Assembly (NCBI GenBank): GCA_016841525.1
Contig: JAENYZ010000004.1
Location: forward strand, 351,360-415,359
From: Anaerolineaceae bacterium
GTDB taxonomy: Bacteria; Chloroflexota; Anaerolineae; Anaerolineales; Anaerolineaceae
Length of the DNA stretch: 64,000 nucleotides
Direction: 5' to 3'
Below the pieces are notes generated by a model. That model was not told where the DNA came from. It ran no database searches and worked only from the letters and a program-made list of their open reading frames with translations. Within the stretch, counting starts at the first letter, position 1, and every line of letters starts with the position of its first letter. Shown here one piece after another: positions 27,681 to 37,322 of the stretch. Position numbers and translations under genes: made by a program.

Positions 27681-28731
27681 GGTTTACCTCTTCAATATCC
27701 TGTGGTGTGAGATCCTTAGTTTGGGCTTCCATTTCACCTGCATCCATGGTCCATTTCAAGCCTTCTCGCACAAAATAGATCGTTCCTAACAGGGTGATGG
27801 GCGCCCATAATGCAATCCGTAGGACAAGTGTATATCCCAGGGCGGGTTCTGCAGCGATGCCATAGGCTTCAAGCATGGCGCGCCCAGCTGCATCAAAAGT
27901 CCCCAACCCTCCGGGTGCAGCAGGTATCAATAACACCAAATTGACGACCCCGTTTAGCAGCATGAGTTGTCCAAAATTGAGGTTCAATCCCAGCGCTTGA
28001 TTGACGCTCCAGTACAATCCTGTTTCAAGGATCCAAATCAGGACAGAGGTCAGAAAAATCATTAAGGCATCTGCCGGTGAACGCAGGCTCATCAAACCTT
28101 CAAGGAAGCGATCCGCAATATTCATGAATGGTTCACGAAAGCGCTCCGGGAGGATTTTGTTGACAATGCTTTGGATCAGGCTGCTGGCTTGTTTTGGGAA
28201 CATCGCAACCAAAATAAAAATCCCTAATCCAGCCAGGAAGATCACCACTGCCCAGGTCGCAAGGCTTCCCAACTGTGCAAAGGTGCCGGTATTGGATAAA
28301 CCGGTCAGCTGCCCGAGGTTGAGCAGCACAAAGCCGACAATCACAACAGCATCAAAGATACGCTCCACTACAATTGTCGCCAGGGAACCAGAAATTGAAA
28401 CATCCTCCCGTCGTTTGACCACCACAGAACGTAGTACTTCGCCCATCCGCAGCGGGAATACGTTATTACCCATATAGCCAATATTGATGATTGGGAAAAG
28501 GGTTTTAATGCTCATCTTTTTAAGGGGTTTGAGCAGGTACTGCCAACGCCAGGTGCGCACCAGCACGCCAATGAAATAAATAACCAGGCCTGGAACAAGC
28601 CACACCAGCTTTATTTCCCTGAGGGTTTGCCATAATTCCCGGTAATTAATTTCTCTGAAAGCCAGGTATAAAAAGGCTGCCGAAATAACCAGTCCCAACC
28701 AGATAAGCCAGCGCTTCGTGTTTCGTTTCAT
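27673..28731 (-). CDS. Flippase-like integral membrane protein (lysylphosphatidylglycerol synthase TM family)
   Basis: Eight-or-so-helix membrane protein of about 352 residues, of the UPF0104/LPG-synthase transmembrane type often called flippase-like. Characteristic segments are TWRWQYLLKPL, NIGYMGNNVFPLRMGEVLRS, VVERIFDAVVIV and VNLVLLIPAAPGGLGTFDA. The ATG at 28731 puts the family N-terminus (KRWLIWLGLVISAAFLYLAFREI) near the start; an in-frame TTG at 28797 would add 22 residues, and neither has a strong ribosome-binding site, so the start is uncertain. It is divergent from the ABC-F gene and overlaps the downstream flavoprotein. Family members move lipids or prenyl-linked sugars across the membrane; the substrate here is not known. 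Confidence 0.87.
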   Translation of the reverse strand: MKRNTKRWLIWLGLVISAAFLYLAFREINYRELWQTLREIKLVWLVPGLVIYFIGVLVRTWRWQYLLKPLKKMSIKTLFPIINIGYMGNNVFPLRMGEVLRSVVVKRREDVSISGSLATIVVERIFDAVVIVGFVLLNLGQLTGLSNTGTFAQLGSLATWAVVIFLAGLGIFILVAMFPKQASSLIQSIVNKILPERFREPFMNIADRFLEGLMSLRSPADALMIFLTSVLIWILETGLYWSVNQALGLNLNFGQLMLLNGVVNLVLLIPAAPGGLGTFDAAGRAMLEAYGIAAEPALGYTLVLRIALWAPITLLGTIYFVREGLKWTMDAGEMEAQTKDLTPQDIEEVNHE

Positions 28732-28838
28732 AAAAGAAATTCTACCATGCACGGGTGCGTATTGAGAGCAAAGATTCTCCAATGGCATCAATATCAATTT
28801 AGCGTATTAAAAGGATTGAAAATGGTATACTTTGCACG

Positions 28839-30767
28839 ATGTCATTAATCACCGCAAACAACCTTTCAAAATCATTTGGTGCACAGGATATCTTTGAGGG
28901 TATCTCTTTATCCATACCTCGCGGCGCACGGATTGCGTTGGTAGGTTCAAATGGTGTTGGAAAGACCACCCTTATTCGAATCCTGATCGGGCAGGATTTT
29001 CCCAATTCAGGTGCTGTCCAGCATGCAAAGGAATTGACCATCGGGTATTTACCACAGGAAGCAAGCCTGGCTACAAAAGGGACTTTATGGCAAACCTGTT
29101 TAGAGGTTTTTTCCGATCTCATTGATATGGAAGAAGCCTTGAAGGAATGGATGCAAGCCATGGCGGATCCTGACCAATCAGATGAAGCGGTGGCAAGATA
29201 CGGCAGCCTGGAACAAGCTTTCGAGCAGCAAGGGGGATATACCTATGAGATTCGCATAAAACAAACTTTATCCGGTCTCGGGTTTGACGAAGAAGACTTT
29301 TATCGACCGATCACACAGCTTTCAGGTGGGGAAAGGACGCGCGCCCTTCTGGCGAAACTGCTCCTGGAGAGCCCGGATGTGATGATGCTGGACGAGCCGA
29401 CCAATCACCTCGATATTGAGGCAGTGGAATGGCTTGAATCCTTTTTCAAGGATTGGGATGGGGCATTGGTGGTCGTCTCTCACGACCGTTACTTCCTTGA
29501 CCAGGTCGCTGAGACGATTTGGGAAATGACGCCTGCCCTCGAGGTCTACAGCGGTAATTATTCTACGTATCTTTCCCAGCGTGAAGAACGTTATGCTCGA
29601 CGATTAGCGGAATATGAAGCGCAAACAGCCTTTATCGAAAAAGAACAGGAATTTATCCGCCGCAACATTGCCGGTCAGAACACCAGCCAGGCTAAAGGGC
29701 GCCGGCGTCGATTAGAGCGCTTGCTGGAGGATTCCCGCCTTGCACCGCCGCCCAGTGAACCGAGGCGGATGCACATTAACCTCAACACACGCGGCCGCTC
29801 AGGTGATATCGTCTTACGAACGCATAATTTAGAAGTCGGTTACCACGATGAAGGCAAGCCCCTATTCTCATGTCCCGACTTGCTTCTCCAGCGGCAGGAA
29901 TGTGCAGCAATTATCGGGCCGAACGGTGCCGGCAAGACGACCTTCTTGAAAACAATACTGGAAAAAATCCCACCCTATTCTGGAAAAGTGACAATTGGTG
30001 CAAGTTTGGTGATCGGCTATTTTGCACAGGCACATGAGGGCTTAGATCCTGACCGAACTTTGATGACCGAAATCGACAGCGTCTCGCCAAATATGCTGCC
30101 GGCTGAAATCCGCAATTACCTGGCGAAATTCTTATTTACTGGTGACGAAGTATTCCGCAGGGTTGGCACCCTTTCGGGTGGAGAGCGCGGGCGCCTGGCG
30201 CTGGCAAAATTATCACTCTCTGATGCCAATTTACTGCTGCTCGATGAGCCGACCAACCACCTTGATTTACCCACACAGGAGGTCTTGGAATCGGTCCTTT
30301 CTAACTTCCCTGGCACAATCTTGTTGGTCTCCCATGACCGCTACCTAATTGACTCTCTGGCATCTCAAATTTGGGAAGTAGAACCCCAGGGCAGAAGTTT
30401 ACAGGTGTTCAGGGGTTCATACACACAATTTAAAGCCCATCAATTAAAAATGGCAGGTTTGAGTGACCAAAAAGAACCGGTTGGTACCGATGTGATCCAT
30501 GACCAATCATCCTCCACACAGCAAAAACCAAAAGAAAAAACGCTCTCAAAATATGAGCGGCGAAAAGCTGCCAATCGCCTGGAAGAGATCGAGAAGCAAA
30601 TCCAGACGCTGGAATCAAAACAAAAAACAATATCTGATGAATTGATAAACCCACCAGCGGATTCTAATCGGGTTTTAAAGCTGGGTGAAGATTATGTTTC
30701 CTTGCAAGGACAGGTCGAGTCATTGATGGAAGAATGGTCCGAATTACATGAAAAACTTGCGGATTGA
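28839..30767 (+). CDS. ABC-F family ATPase (ribosome-associated, Uup/YdiF-like)
   Basis: Cytoplasmic tandem ABC ATPase with no membrane domain, of the ABC-F class that acts at the ribosome. The 642-residue protein has Walker A GSNGVGKTT near residue 36, the first LSGGERTRALLAKLLL, Walker B MMLDEPTNHLD, then an interdomain linker of charged helices (about 240-300, rich in Arg and Glu), a second Walker A GPNGAGKTT and LSGGERGRLALAKLSL with LLLDEPTNHLD. A C-terminal coiled coil (KYERRKAANRLEEIEKQIQ through SLMEEWSELHEKL) follows, as in Uup. Whether it is a housekeeping factor or gives antibiotic resistance is not visible. Confidence 0.95.
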   Translation: MSLITANNLSKSFGAQDIFEGISLSIPRGARIALVGSNGVGKTTLIRILIGQDFPNSGAVQHAKELTIGYLPQEASLATKGTLWQTCLEVFSDLIDMEEALKEWMQAMADPDQSDEAVARYGSLEQAFEQQGGYTYEIRIKQTLSGLGFDEEDFYRPITQLSGGERTRALLAKLLLESPDVMMLDEPTNHLDIEAVEWLESFFKDWDGALVVVSHDRYFLDQVAETIWEMTPALEVYSGNYSTYLSQREERYARRLAEYEAQTAFIEKEQEFIRRNIAGQNTSQAKGRRRRLERLLEDSRLAPPPSEPRRMHINLNTRGRSGDIVLRTHNLEVGYHDEGKPLFSCPDLLLQRQECAAIIGPNGAGKTTFLKTILEKIPPYSGKVTIGASLVIGYFAQAHEGLDPDRTLMTEIDSVSPNMLPAEIRNYLAKFLFTGDEVFRRVGTLSGGERGRLALAKLSLSDANLLLLDEPTNHLDLPTQEVLESVLSNFPGTILLVSHDRYLIDSLASQIWEVEPQGRSLQVFRGSYTQFKAHQLKMAGLSDQKEPVGTDVIHDQSSSTQQKPKEKTLSKYERRKAANRLEEIEKQIQTLESKQKTISDELINPPADSNRVLKLGEDYVSLQGQVESLMEEWSELHEKLAD

Positions 30768-30955
30768 TCTGTTGATTGCTGAGTGAATAAATTTTCTTTG
30801 TTAAAATTTTGATTATTTGGCTTTACAAAATCCTCTAATAATTCCTGACCGCAACATCTCCTTATTAAACAAATACATCGGGGTAAAATAAGATATGGTA
30901 ATTGCGTGGTTTATAACAAATCACCTAATTTGATCGTTTATCCGGGAGGTTGACC

Positions 30956-31963
30956 ATGAGCAAGACATCTAAAAACATCTTCAAAGGCTTGGGATGGGGA
31001 CTTGGCAGTATGCTTACAAGCGCAGCAGCAGCGGCAGCTGGCTGGATCATTTACAGCCGCAAGTATATTCGCCACGATGCTGAACTTGTTAAAGCGATTG
31101 AAGCAGATCGCAAAGATTTTTACTCAGAACACGCTGGGAGACTCAGTTATTATGCAGATCGCAATGAGAAAGGCGTGCCGCTGGTCTTATTGCACAGCAT
31201 CAATGCCGCACCAAGTGCCTTTGAGATGAAACCCATTTTTGAACGGTTTCGAGGTGAGCGCCCGGTATTTGCACTGGACCTTCCGGGATACGGTTTTTCC
31301 GATCGATCTGATCGCCTTTATTCACCGCAGCTCTTTCAACAAGCCATCCTTGATTTTCTAAAGGAAGTGGTCGGCGAACCGGCAGATGTGGTGACCCTTT
31401 CCTTGAGCAGTGAATTTGCTGCCCTTGCTGCACAGGGAAACGATGAATTCTTCCGATCGATTGTGATGCTATCTCCGACAGGCTTTGATCAGCCCAAGAC
31501 AGATCGGCTGTCTCAACGAGCAGAAAAGCGCGGCACAAAGAATACAGTATATGCAGGTCTGGCTGTACCATTGTGGAATCGCCCCTTTTATGACCTGGTT
31601 GCAAGCCGACCAAGCATCCAATTCTTCCTCAACAAAAGTTTTGAAGGCCTGGTACCGGAGCGCTTTGTGGATTATGCCTACCAGACCGCGCACCAACCAG
31701 GTGCAGAGTTTGCCCCAACCTATTTCTTGAGCGGCAAGCTCTTTACCCAGACAGTGCGGGAAAACGTTTATAAAACATTGGAAACCCCAGTACTGGTGAT
31801 CTATGATCGCGATCCATACACACGGTTCGATATGCTGCCTATTCTGCTGAAAGAAAAAGAAAACTGGAAAGCAGAACGCGTTTCCCCAACAAAGGGTTTA
31901 CCCCATTGGGAACAGCCCGAAAAAACCTTCAAAGCAATGGAAGCTTTTTGGTCTGAAGTTTAA
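30956..31963 (+). CDS. Alpha/beta-hydrolase fold protein with N-terminal membrane anchor
   Basis: The 335-residue protein begins with a hydrophobic helix (GSMLTSAAAAAAGWIIY) that probably anchors it in the membrane. The hydrolase domain has the oxyanion region VLLHSINAAPSAFEM, DLPGYGFSDRSDR, and an acid/His pair suggested by YDRDPYTRF and the GLPHWEQPEK near the end. The nucleophile elbow reads VTLSLSSEF; the usual G-x-S-x-G glycines are replaced by Ser and Glu, though a Ser is kept in the right place. ATG 30956 has GGGAGG 6 bases upstream. It is monocistronic and substrate is unknown. Confidence 0.85.
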   Translation: MSKTSKNIFKGLGWGLGSMLTSAAAAAAGWIIYSRKYIRHDAELVKAIEADRKDFYSEHAGRLSYYADRNEKGVPLVLLHSINAAPSAFEMKPIFERFRGERPVFALDLPGYGFSDRSDRLYSPQLFQQAILDFLKEVVGEPADVVTLSLSSEFAALAAQGNDEFFRSIVMLSPTGFDQPKTDRLSQRAEKRGTKNTVYAGLAVPLWNRPFYDLVASRPSIQFFLNKSFEGLVPERFVDYAYQTAHQPGAEFAPTYFLSGKLFTQTVRENVYKTLETPVLVIYDRDPYTRFDMLPILLKEKENWKAERVSPTKGLPHWEQPEKTFKAMEAFWSEV

Positions 31964-32009
31964 TCTTGCAGTAATTTTCATATAAGCATTTTTACATAAA
32001 AAGATGACA

Positions 32010-32043
32010 AATTGGCCTGGTAACCTCAGGCCAAGTTTTTTAT
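32010..32043 (+). terminator. Rho-independent terminator after the hydrolase gene
   Basis: TTGGCCTG and CAGGCCAA form a perfect 8-bp stem around GTAACCT, followed by GTTTTTTAT. Confidence 0.88.
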
Positions 32044-32311
32044 ATTGTATTCAATCTTCCTCAATACTCTAGAGCAAGGTATCTTCATTATGCTTAAAAA
32101 TCCGTGATTAATTAGGTTAATAGACATAAAAAATTTATAATATTTTAGTTCTTCTCAGGCTAAAGTCCCTTACTCCAAAAAACCATACTCATTAAATTTT
32201 CTAGAGAATAGGCAAGCTTTTGCGAAAGCAATCACCACTCACCATTCACCAATCCCTAAATTATCCTGTATACTATAGTTTGATTTTTTCACACCAACAA
32301 AAGGATCATCA
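32044..32311 (+). other. Intergenic region with a dispersed repeat and a weak promoter
   Basis: With the terminator just upstream, this makes a 348-base gene-free stretch. It carries one copy of the 23-base repeat described at 39083 (32154-32176). A possible promoter, TTCACC (32245-32250) and TATACT (32269-32274) with 18-base spacing, lies 38-67 bases before the ABC ATPase start. I see no small gene. Confidence 0.45.
32154..32176 (+). repeat. Dispersed 23-bp intergenic repeat, copy 1
   Basis: CTCAGGCTAAAGTCCCTTAC followed by TCC. It matches the copy at 39083-39105 at 20 of 23 positions. Both copies are intergenic and in the same orientation. Confidence 0.6.
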
Positions 32312-33310
32312 ATGGCAGAACCCATCATTACTGTAAAAAACCTGACCAAGGTCTACCGCGTCCCCGAGCGCGCACCCGGACTGAGCGCATCCATTCGTGG
32401 CCTGTTCAAACCCAAATTCCAGGATGTCGAAGCTGTAACCGATATCAACTTCACAATTCAACCTGGAGAGATGGTTGGGCTGATCGGCCCCAACGGCGCC
32501 GGCAAAACAACCACCCTCAAAATGTTATCCGGATTGCTATACCCAACACATGGCGAAGCCAAAGTTGCCGACTTTACACCATGGGACCGGGAACCCGAAT
32601 ATCTTCAACGAATCAGCATGGTGATGGGCAACCGCAGTGCAATGAATTGGGACATCCCGCCGCTGGACAGTTTCAGAGTCCTTTCCAAAATCTACAAAGT
32701 ACCCCAAGACCAGTATCAGCGCACCCTGGACGAGTTAATCAGTCTGTTGGACATGGAAGCTTTGCTGAAGAAGCCTGTGCGAAACCTTTCATTGGGTGAG
32801 CGCATGAAGTGCGAGCTGGTTGCAGGTCTGCTCTACCACCCGGATGTGCTCTTTTTAGATGAACCCACCCTTGGGTTGGATGTCGCCATGCAAAGGCGCT
32901 TGCGGATTTTCCTCAAGCAGTACAACCAGCAGCACCAGGTAACCGTGATCCTCACCAGCCATTACATGGCTGACGTTTCCGCCTTATGCGAAAGGGTGAT
33001 GCTGATCCACCACGGCGGGCTCATCTTCGACGGCGCCTTACAAGAACTTGCTGATAAGCTTGCCCCCTTCAAACTGGTCAAACTGCAATTCACCACCCCA
33101 CCCTCAAACCTGGAAGGGTTTTTAACCCAATTTTCCACAGTTGAATACCTGCCTTCAGAAAATGGCCATCATATATTGCGCGTCGCCCGGTCTGATGTGC
33201 CGAAGGTTACCGCAGAAATTCTTTCTAACCTGCCCGTCGCCGACCTTTCAGTCGAAGACCCGCCTATTGAAGCGGTCATTGACCAGATTTACGAGGAGGG
33301 AAAAGTATGA
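32312..33310 (+). CDS. ABC transporter ATP-binding protein (ABC-2 exporter)
   Basis: ATPase subunit (332 residues) that powers the two membrane proteins encoded just downstream. Walker A GPNGAGKTT, the Q-loop region, signature LSLGERMK and Walker B VLFLDEPTLGLD are all intact; the H-loop is LTSHYMADV. A leading block (VPERAPGLSASIRGLFKPKFQDVEAVTDINF) before the Walker A is typical of NatA/DUF990-linked ATPases. The stop overlaps the next start (ATGA, 33307-33310). The system lacks a solute-binding protein, so it exports something. The cargo is unknown. Confidence 0.94.
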   Translation: MAEPIITVKNLTKVYRVPERAPGLSASIRGLFKPKFQDVEAVTDINFTIQPGEMVGLIGPNGAGKTTTLKMLSGLLYPTHGEAKVADFTPWDREPEYLQRISMVMGNRSAMNWDIPPLDSFRVLSKIYKVPQDQYQRTLDELISLLDMEALLKKPVRNLSLGERMKCELVAGLLYHPDVLFLDEPTLGLDVAMQRRLRIFLKQYNQQHQVTVILTSHYMADVSALCERVMLIHHGGLIFDGALQELADKLAPFKLVKLQFTTPPSNLEGFLTQFSTVEYLPSENGHHILRVARSDVPKVTAEILSNLPVADLSVEDPPIEAVIDQIYEEGKV

Positions 33311-34098
33311 ATCACCAGGGTGGTTGGGAACTGATTAAGAACACATGGCAATCCTGGCTTCAGCACCGCGGTTTTTTCTTCCTGCTGGCATTTGGGTGGA
33401 TGCTGCCCTTGCTGGTTTACCTGATGATCTGGTCTGCCGCAGCAAGCGAAGGCTCCCTGACTGGTTTATCACAAGACACTTTAGCGGGCTATTACCTGGT
33501 CCTTGTGCTGGTAAACCAGCTGACCTACGCAACCACAAACTGGACGGTTGGCGATAACATCCGCATGGGACAAATCAGCCGATGGTTAATCCAACCCATG
33601 TCACCGCTTTACCATGCCCTTTCCTCAGAAATTGCAGGGAAGGTCGTCTTCATGCTCTTTTCTGTCCCTGTGACCGCTGTCCTTGCGCTGATATTCCGAC
33701 CGCAGTTTAACCTGAGCTGGCAGCAAAGCCTATTATTCCTCCCCTCAATTGTGCTTGCCTGGGCTTTGCGCTTCTTCTGGGGCTATTGGTTGGCATTGCT
33801 GGCTTTCTGGGCAACACGGGCTGATTCCCTGCTTGCATTACAGGACACCATGATCTTCTTGCTCGGCGGGCACCTGGCACCGATTCGGCTTTTGCCAAAT
33901 TGGATGCAGTCCCTGGCAAAGATTTTACCTTTTCGATATATGTCCGCTTTTCCCGTGGAAATTTTGACAGGGTTTCTCGATAAAAACGAGATCTTCAGCG
34001 GTCTTCTGATCCAGCTTGGCTGGACCATTACAGCTTATCTGCTTTACCGCCTGGTATGGATCCGGGGTGTCCGTCATTACGAGGCAGTTGGAGGTTAA
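33307..34098 (+). CDS. ABC-2 type transporter membrane protein A
   Basis: The 263-residue protein has about six hydrophobic helices (FFFLLAFGWMLPLLVYLMIW, GYYLVLVLVNQLTY, VVFMLFSVPVTAVLALIF, LLFLPSIVLAWALRFFW), with a conserved WTVGDNIRMGQISRWLIQPMSP loop. The loop and length fit the ABC-2 family of DUF990/ABC2_membrane_6. It overlaps the ATPase gene by four bases and is followed 2 bases later by its paralogous partner, so the two form a heterodimer. Confidence 0.9.
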   Translation: MNHQGGWELIKNTWQSWLQHRGFFFLLAFGWMLPLLVYLMIWSAAASEGSLTGLSQDTLAGYYLVLVLVNQLTYATTNWTVGDNIRMGQISRWLIQPMSPLYHALSSEIAGKVVFMLFSVPVTAVLALIFRPQFNLSWQQSLLFLPSIVLAWALRFFWGYWLALLAFWATRADSLLALQDTMIFLLGGHLAPIRLLPNWMQSLAKILPFRYMSAFPVEILTGFLDKNEIFSGLLIQLGWTITAYLLYRLVWIRGVRHYEAVGG

Positions 34099-34100
34099 GG

Positions 34101-34892
34101 ATGCAAGGATTGCGATTGATCTTCGAATTTTTCAAAGTCTCCACCCAGGCGGAATTGGCATATCGAGCCAATTTTTTCATACGCTTTCTAAATGCTATTC
34201 TGAATCTGGTCACAGGTGTGCTCAGCCTGACGGTAATTTTCAACCAGGTGGATAGCATCAAGGGTTGGGACCTGCCCTCAGCAATGGCTTTGCTTGGTGT
34301 TTATCTGCTGCTTGCTGCCCTTCGAGGGCTTTTTATCGGGCCAAGCCTGGAATCCGTTGCAGGGATGGATGGTGAAATCTGGCAGGGTACCTTCGACTTT
34401 ACGCTTCTTCGCCCTGTGGATAAACAATTTTTAATCAGCTTCCGCCATTGGCGTGTTTTGATGCTGTTTGACCTGTGCCTGGCACTGGGGGTTCTCGGCT
34501 ATGCCATACACCTCATGCAAGCCGAACTGACCCTGCTCGCAGTGCTGGGATTTATCATCACCTTAATCGCTGGTGTTGCCCTTCTGTATGCCGCCCTGCT
34601 GGCTTTTTCAGCCCTGGTTTTCTGGAATTCAGGTTTTCTATTTACCTGGATCATTAACGACCTTTTTCAGCTTGCACGCTACCCGGTGGAACTTTACCCG
34701 GTTTGGCTGCGTCTTGTGCTGACGTGGATCATCCCGGTGGGTTTGATGACAACAATCCCCGCCCAGGCGCTTTCAGGAAGGCTCTCCTGGCAGTGGTTGA
34801 TCCTCACCCTCCTGTTTACCATTGGTGCGCTGATAGGTGCCTCATGGTTGTTCCGCCAGGGTTTAAAAAAATACACCAGTGCATCAAGCTGA
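34101..34892 (+). CDS. ABC-2 type transporter membrane protein B
   Basis: Second permease, also 263 residues and the same topology as its neighbour, with the loop VAGMDGEIWQGTFDFTLLRPV corresponding to the partner's loop and FVALNSGFL-type helices replaced by ALVFWNSGFLFTWIIND. The ATG at 34101 directly follows the first permease's stop, with GGAGGTTAAGG upstream; a longer in-frame GTG-type start inside the neighbour is not needed. Together the three genes are one export operon. Confidence 0.9.
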   Translation: MQGLRLIFEFFKVSTQAELAYRANFFIRFLNAILNLVTGVLSLTVIFNQVDSIKGWDLPSAMALLGVYLLLAALRGLFIGPSLESVAGMDGEIWQGTFDFTLLRPVDKQFLISFRHWRVLMLFDLCLALGVLGYAIHLMQAELTLLAVLGFIITLIAGVALLYAALLAFSALVFWNSGFLFTWIINDLFQLARYPVELYPVWLRLVLTWIIPVGLMTTIPAQALSGRLSWQWLILTLLFTIGALIGASWLFRQGLKKYTSASS

Positions 34893-35008
34893 TTAAAAAG
34901 GCATCTTACTCAGAGGCATCACAGAGAAAACCCTTCACGTCATATTGCCACTTCTCAAAACTGAATGTATGATAAAGACATGATGGATGCCATTTTTCTG
35001 GGGTTAAG

Positions 35009-37288
35009 ATGACCCGCAATTATTTTCAATGGCTGATCCTCGCAGCACTTCTGCTGGGATTGGCCCTTCCCACCACTGACGCAAACGGCGGATCTGAGCC
35101 TGTTGGCGTTCGCATCTTCAATACTGATGCGATCAGCTTGCAAAGTGCTTTAAGTGATGAAACTTTCGTCATTGACTATGGCAGTTTCCAATGGACGGTT
35201 GTAACAAAAGATACACTCGCAAACCTGGATGACCGGGGCTTGATCTACCAGGTGGTTAAAGATCCTTATAAGCTGAGCCTGGGTGGTCAAGATTTCGACC
35301 CCCTTGTTATTGAGCCAACATTTCCTGATGAATGGTCGCAGATTCCTACTTCGCCTGAGCCAGGCTTGAGGTTGATCCAATTTTACGGTCCGACAAAAGC
35401 AGAATGGCTTGACGACTTGAAAGCGGATGGCGGTAGCCCCGTGCAGTACATTCACCCCTTCACCTATCTCGTTTGGGGCGAATCCGACGCCGTCCAAAAA
35501 TCAGCCCAAAGATTTTTCGTGCGCTGGACCGGTGATTATTTACCCGCTTATGGCGTACAAACAAATAACCGTGTTTTGGGCAGCGAGCCAATCTACTTTC
35601 GGGCGATGACCCTGCCGCAAGCCGGGCTGGATAAGATTATTGCGGCCATCGAAACCATCGGTGCCAGCCGAATTACTTACGCAAGCAACCTCGACCCGGC
35701 TTTTGACCTGGTCAGTTTTATCCTCCCAGGCGACCAGCTAAGCGCTGCGGCATCGTTGCCCGGCATTTACAGCATCCAACCTATCCCAACGGACGGCGGC
35801 GACCGGGGTGAGATGAGCAACCAGGTAAATGCGGGAAATGTTGATACCAGCAATCGCGCCTTTCCTGGCTATCAAGCCTGGCTGGCGCAATTAAATTTGT
35901 CCGGCGACGGTGTGATCATCGCCAATGTGGACAGCGGTATTTTGGAAACGCACCCCGATTTAGTTAATCGCATGTCAGGCTGTATCGGCAGCAGCTGCGG
36001 GGGCATCAGCACTGCCAGCAACCACGGAACCCACACCGCCGGGATCATGGCTGGCGATGGGTCTTCCGGGGTGGGGGATGCAAACGGATTCCTGCGCGGC
36101 CTGGGCATGGCGCCTGGTGCAAACCTGATCGAACAAATTTATGACCCCATTTATCGACAGGAAAACGGCATGCTGCTTCTGATGACTGAATCGCACCGCA
36201 ACAGCGCAGAAATCTCAGGCAACAGCTGGGGACCTTCCGGGACACCGCAGGGTTATGACTATGATACCCGCCTGGTCGATATCGGCATTCGTGACGCGGA
36301 CCCCGAATCACCTGGCAACCAGGCGCTGACCTATGTGCTCTCGATTATGAATGGGTATGGGGGAGTCTCAACCCAGGGAACACCGGATGAGGCAAAAAAT
36401 ACCTTCACCGTCGGCTCGACCTTTATGCAATCCTCCCTTGGGACGCAATACCTCAACATCAACGACCTTTCATACAATACCGCCCACGGACCAGCCCTTG
36501 ACGGGCGGAACATCCCGCACATGGTCGCGCCGGGCTGCAATGTTGACTCCACCTATATGACCAGTCTGCACGGTCTGATGTGCGGTACAAGCATGGCATC
36601 GCCCCATGTTTCCGGTGCTGCAGCCATATTTTATGAGCACTATCGAAACAAGTTTGGATTAGACCCCAGTCCTGCCCTTGTCAAAGCTGCATTTTTACCT
36701 GCAGCGCATGATCTTTCAGGGAATAAAGATGCGGACGGGGGTATCCTTGGGCACCCCTTCGATTCCAAACAGGGTTGGGGCAGGTTGGATGCCGGTGAGG
36801 TCCTGAACCCTTCAATGTCAGTGATCTATTACGACCAGGAAACAATTCTTAATTCGACGGGTGAATTCTGGACAAGCGCCCTTTCCACAGACCAACCCAT
36901 TGATGAATTTCGCGCCATGTTGGTCTGGACGGACGCCCCGGGGCACGGTTTAGGCGGCACGACCCCAGCCTGGGTCAACGACCTCGATTTGTCTATCACA
37001 TTCAACGGGCAGACCTATTATGGCAATAATTTCGGATCTGATGGTTTTTCAGTACCTGGCGGGACACCGGATAGGATGAACAACACAGAAGGCATCTTCC
37101 TGCAGAATGCTAATTCGGAGTCCATTTCCATAAACGTCACAGCGGCAAACATCGCAGGTGACGGCATCCCAAACCAGGGCGACGGCACCGACCAGGATTT
37201 TGCACTCGCAGTTTATTATTCTCTTGCAGGCAAAACCTATAAATACATTCTTCCGTTGATCTATAATGATGCCTTTTTATATGATTAA
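35009..37288 (+). CDS. Secreted S8-family serine peptidase (subtilase)
   Basis: The 759-residue protein has an N-terminal signal peptide (YFQWLILAALLLGLALPTTDA), a propeptide-like region (about 30-265), then the catalytic domain with Asp308 in IIANVDSGI, His339 in SNHGTHTAGIMAGDG, oxyanion Asn405 in EISGNSWGPS and Ser528 in GTSMASPH. About 160 residues follow, resembling a P/C-terminal beta domain (VWTDAPGHGLGGTTPAWVNDLDLSI). No clear sorting signal is seen at the C-terminus. The ORF begins 116 bases after an ABC-2 operon and runs into the following lipoprotein gene. Substrate is unknown; an extracellular scavenging or processing role is likely. Confidence 0.94.
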   Translation: MTRNYFQWLILAALLLGLALPTTDANGGSEPVGVRIFNTDAISLQSALSDETFVIDYGSFQWTVVTKDTLANLDDRGLIYQVVKDPYKLSLGGQDFDPLVIEPTFPDEWSQIPTSPEPGLRLIQFYGPTKAEWLDDLKADGGSPVQYIHPFTYLVWGESDAVQKSAQRFFVRWTGDYLPAYGVQTNNRVLGSEPIYFRAMTLPQAGLDKIIAAIETIGASRITYASNLDPAFDLVSFILPGDQLSAAASLPGIYSIQPIPTDGGDRGEMSNQVNAGNVDTSNRAFPGYQAWLAQLNLSGDGVIIANVDSGILETHPDLVNRMSGCIGSSCGGISTASNHGTHTAGIMAGDGSSGVGDANGFLRGLGMAPGANLIEQIYDPIYRQENGMLLLMTESHRNSAEISGNSWGPSGTPQGYDYDTRLVDIGIRDADPESPGNQALTYVLSIMNGYGGVSTQGTPDEAKNTFTVGSTFMQSSLGTQYLNINDLSYNTAHGPALDGRNIPHMVAPGCNVDSTYMTSLHGLMCGTSMASPHVSGAAAIFYEHYRNKFGLDPSPALVKAAFLPAAHDLSGNKDADGGILGHPFDSKQGWGRLDAGEVLNPSMSVIYYDQETILNSTGEFWTSALSTDQPIDEFRAMLVWTDAPGHGLGGTTPAWVNDLDLSITFNGQTYYGNNFGSDGFSVPGGTPDRMNNTEGIFLQNANSESISINVTAANIAGDGIPNQGDGTDQDFALAVYYSLAGKTYKYILPLIYNDAFLYD

Positions 37289-37322
37289 GGAACAAACCAT
37301 CAAAAAAACACGTCTTAATATT

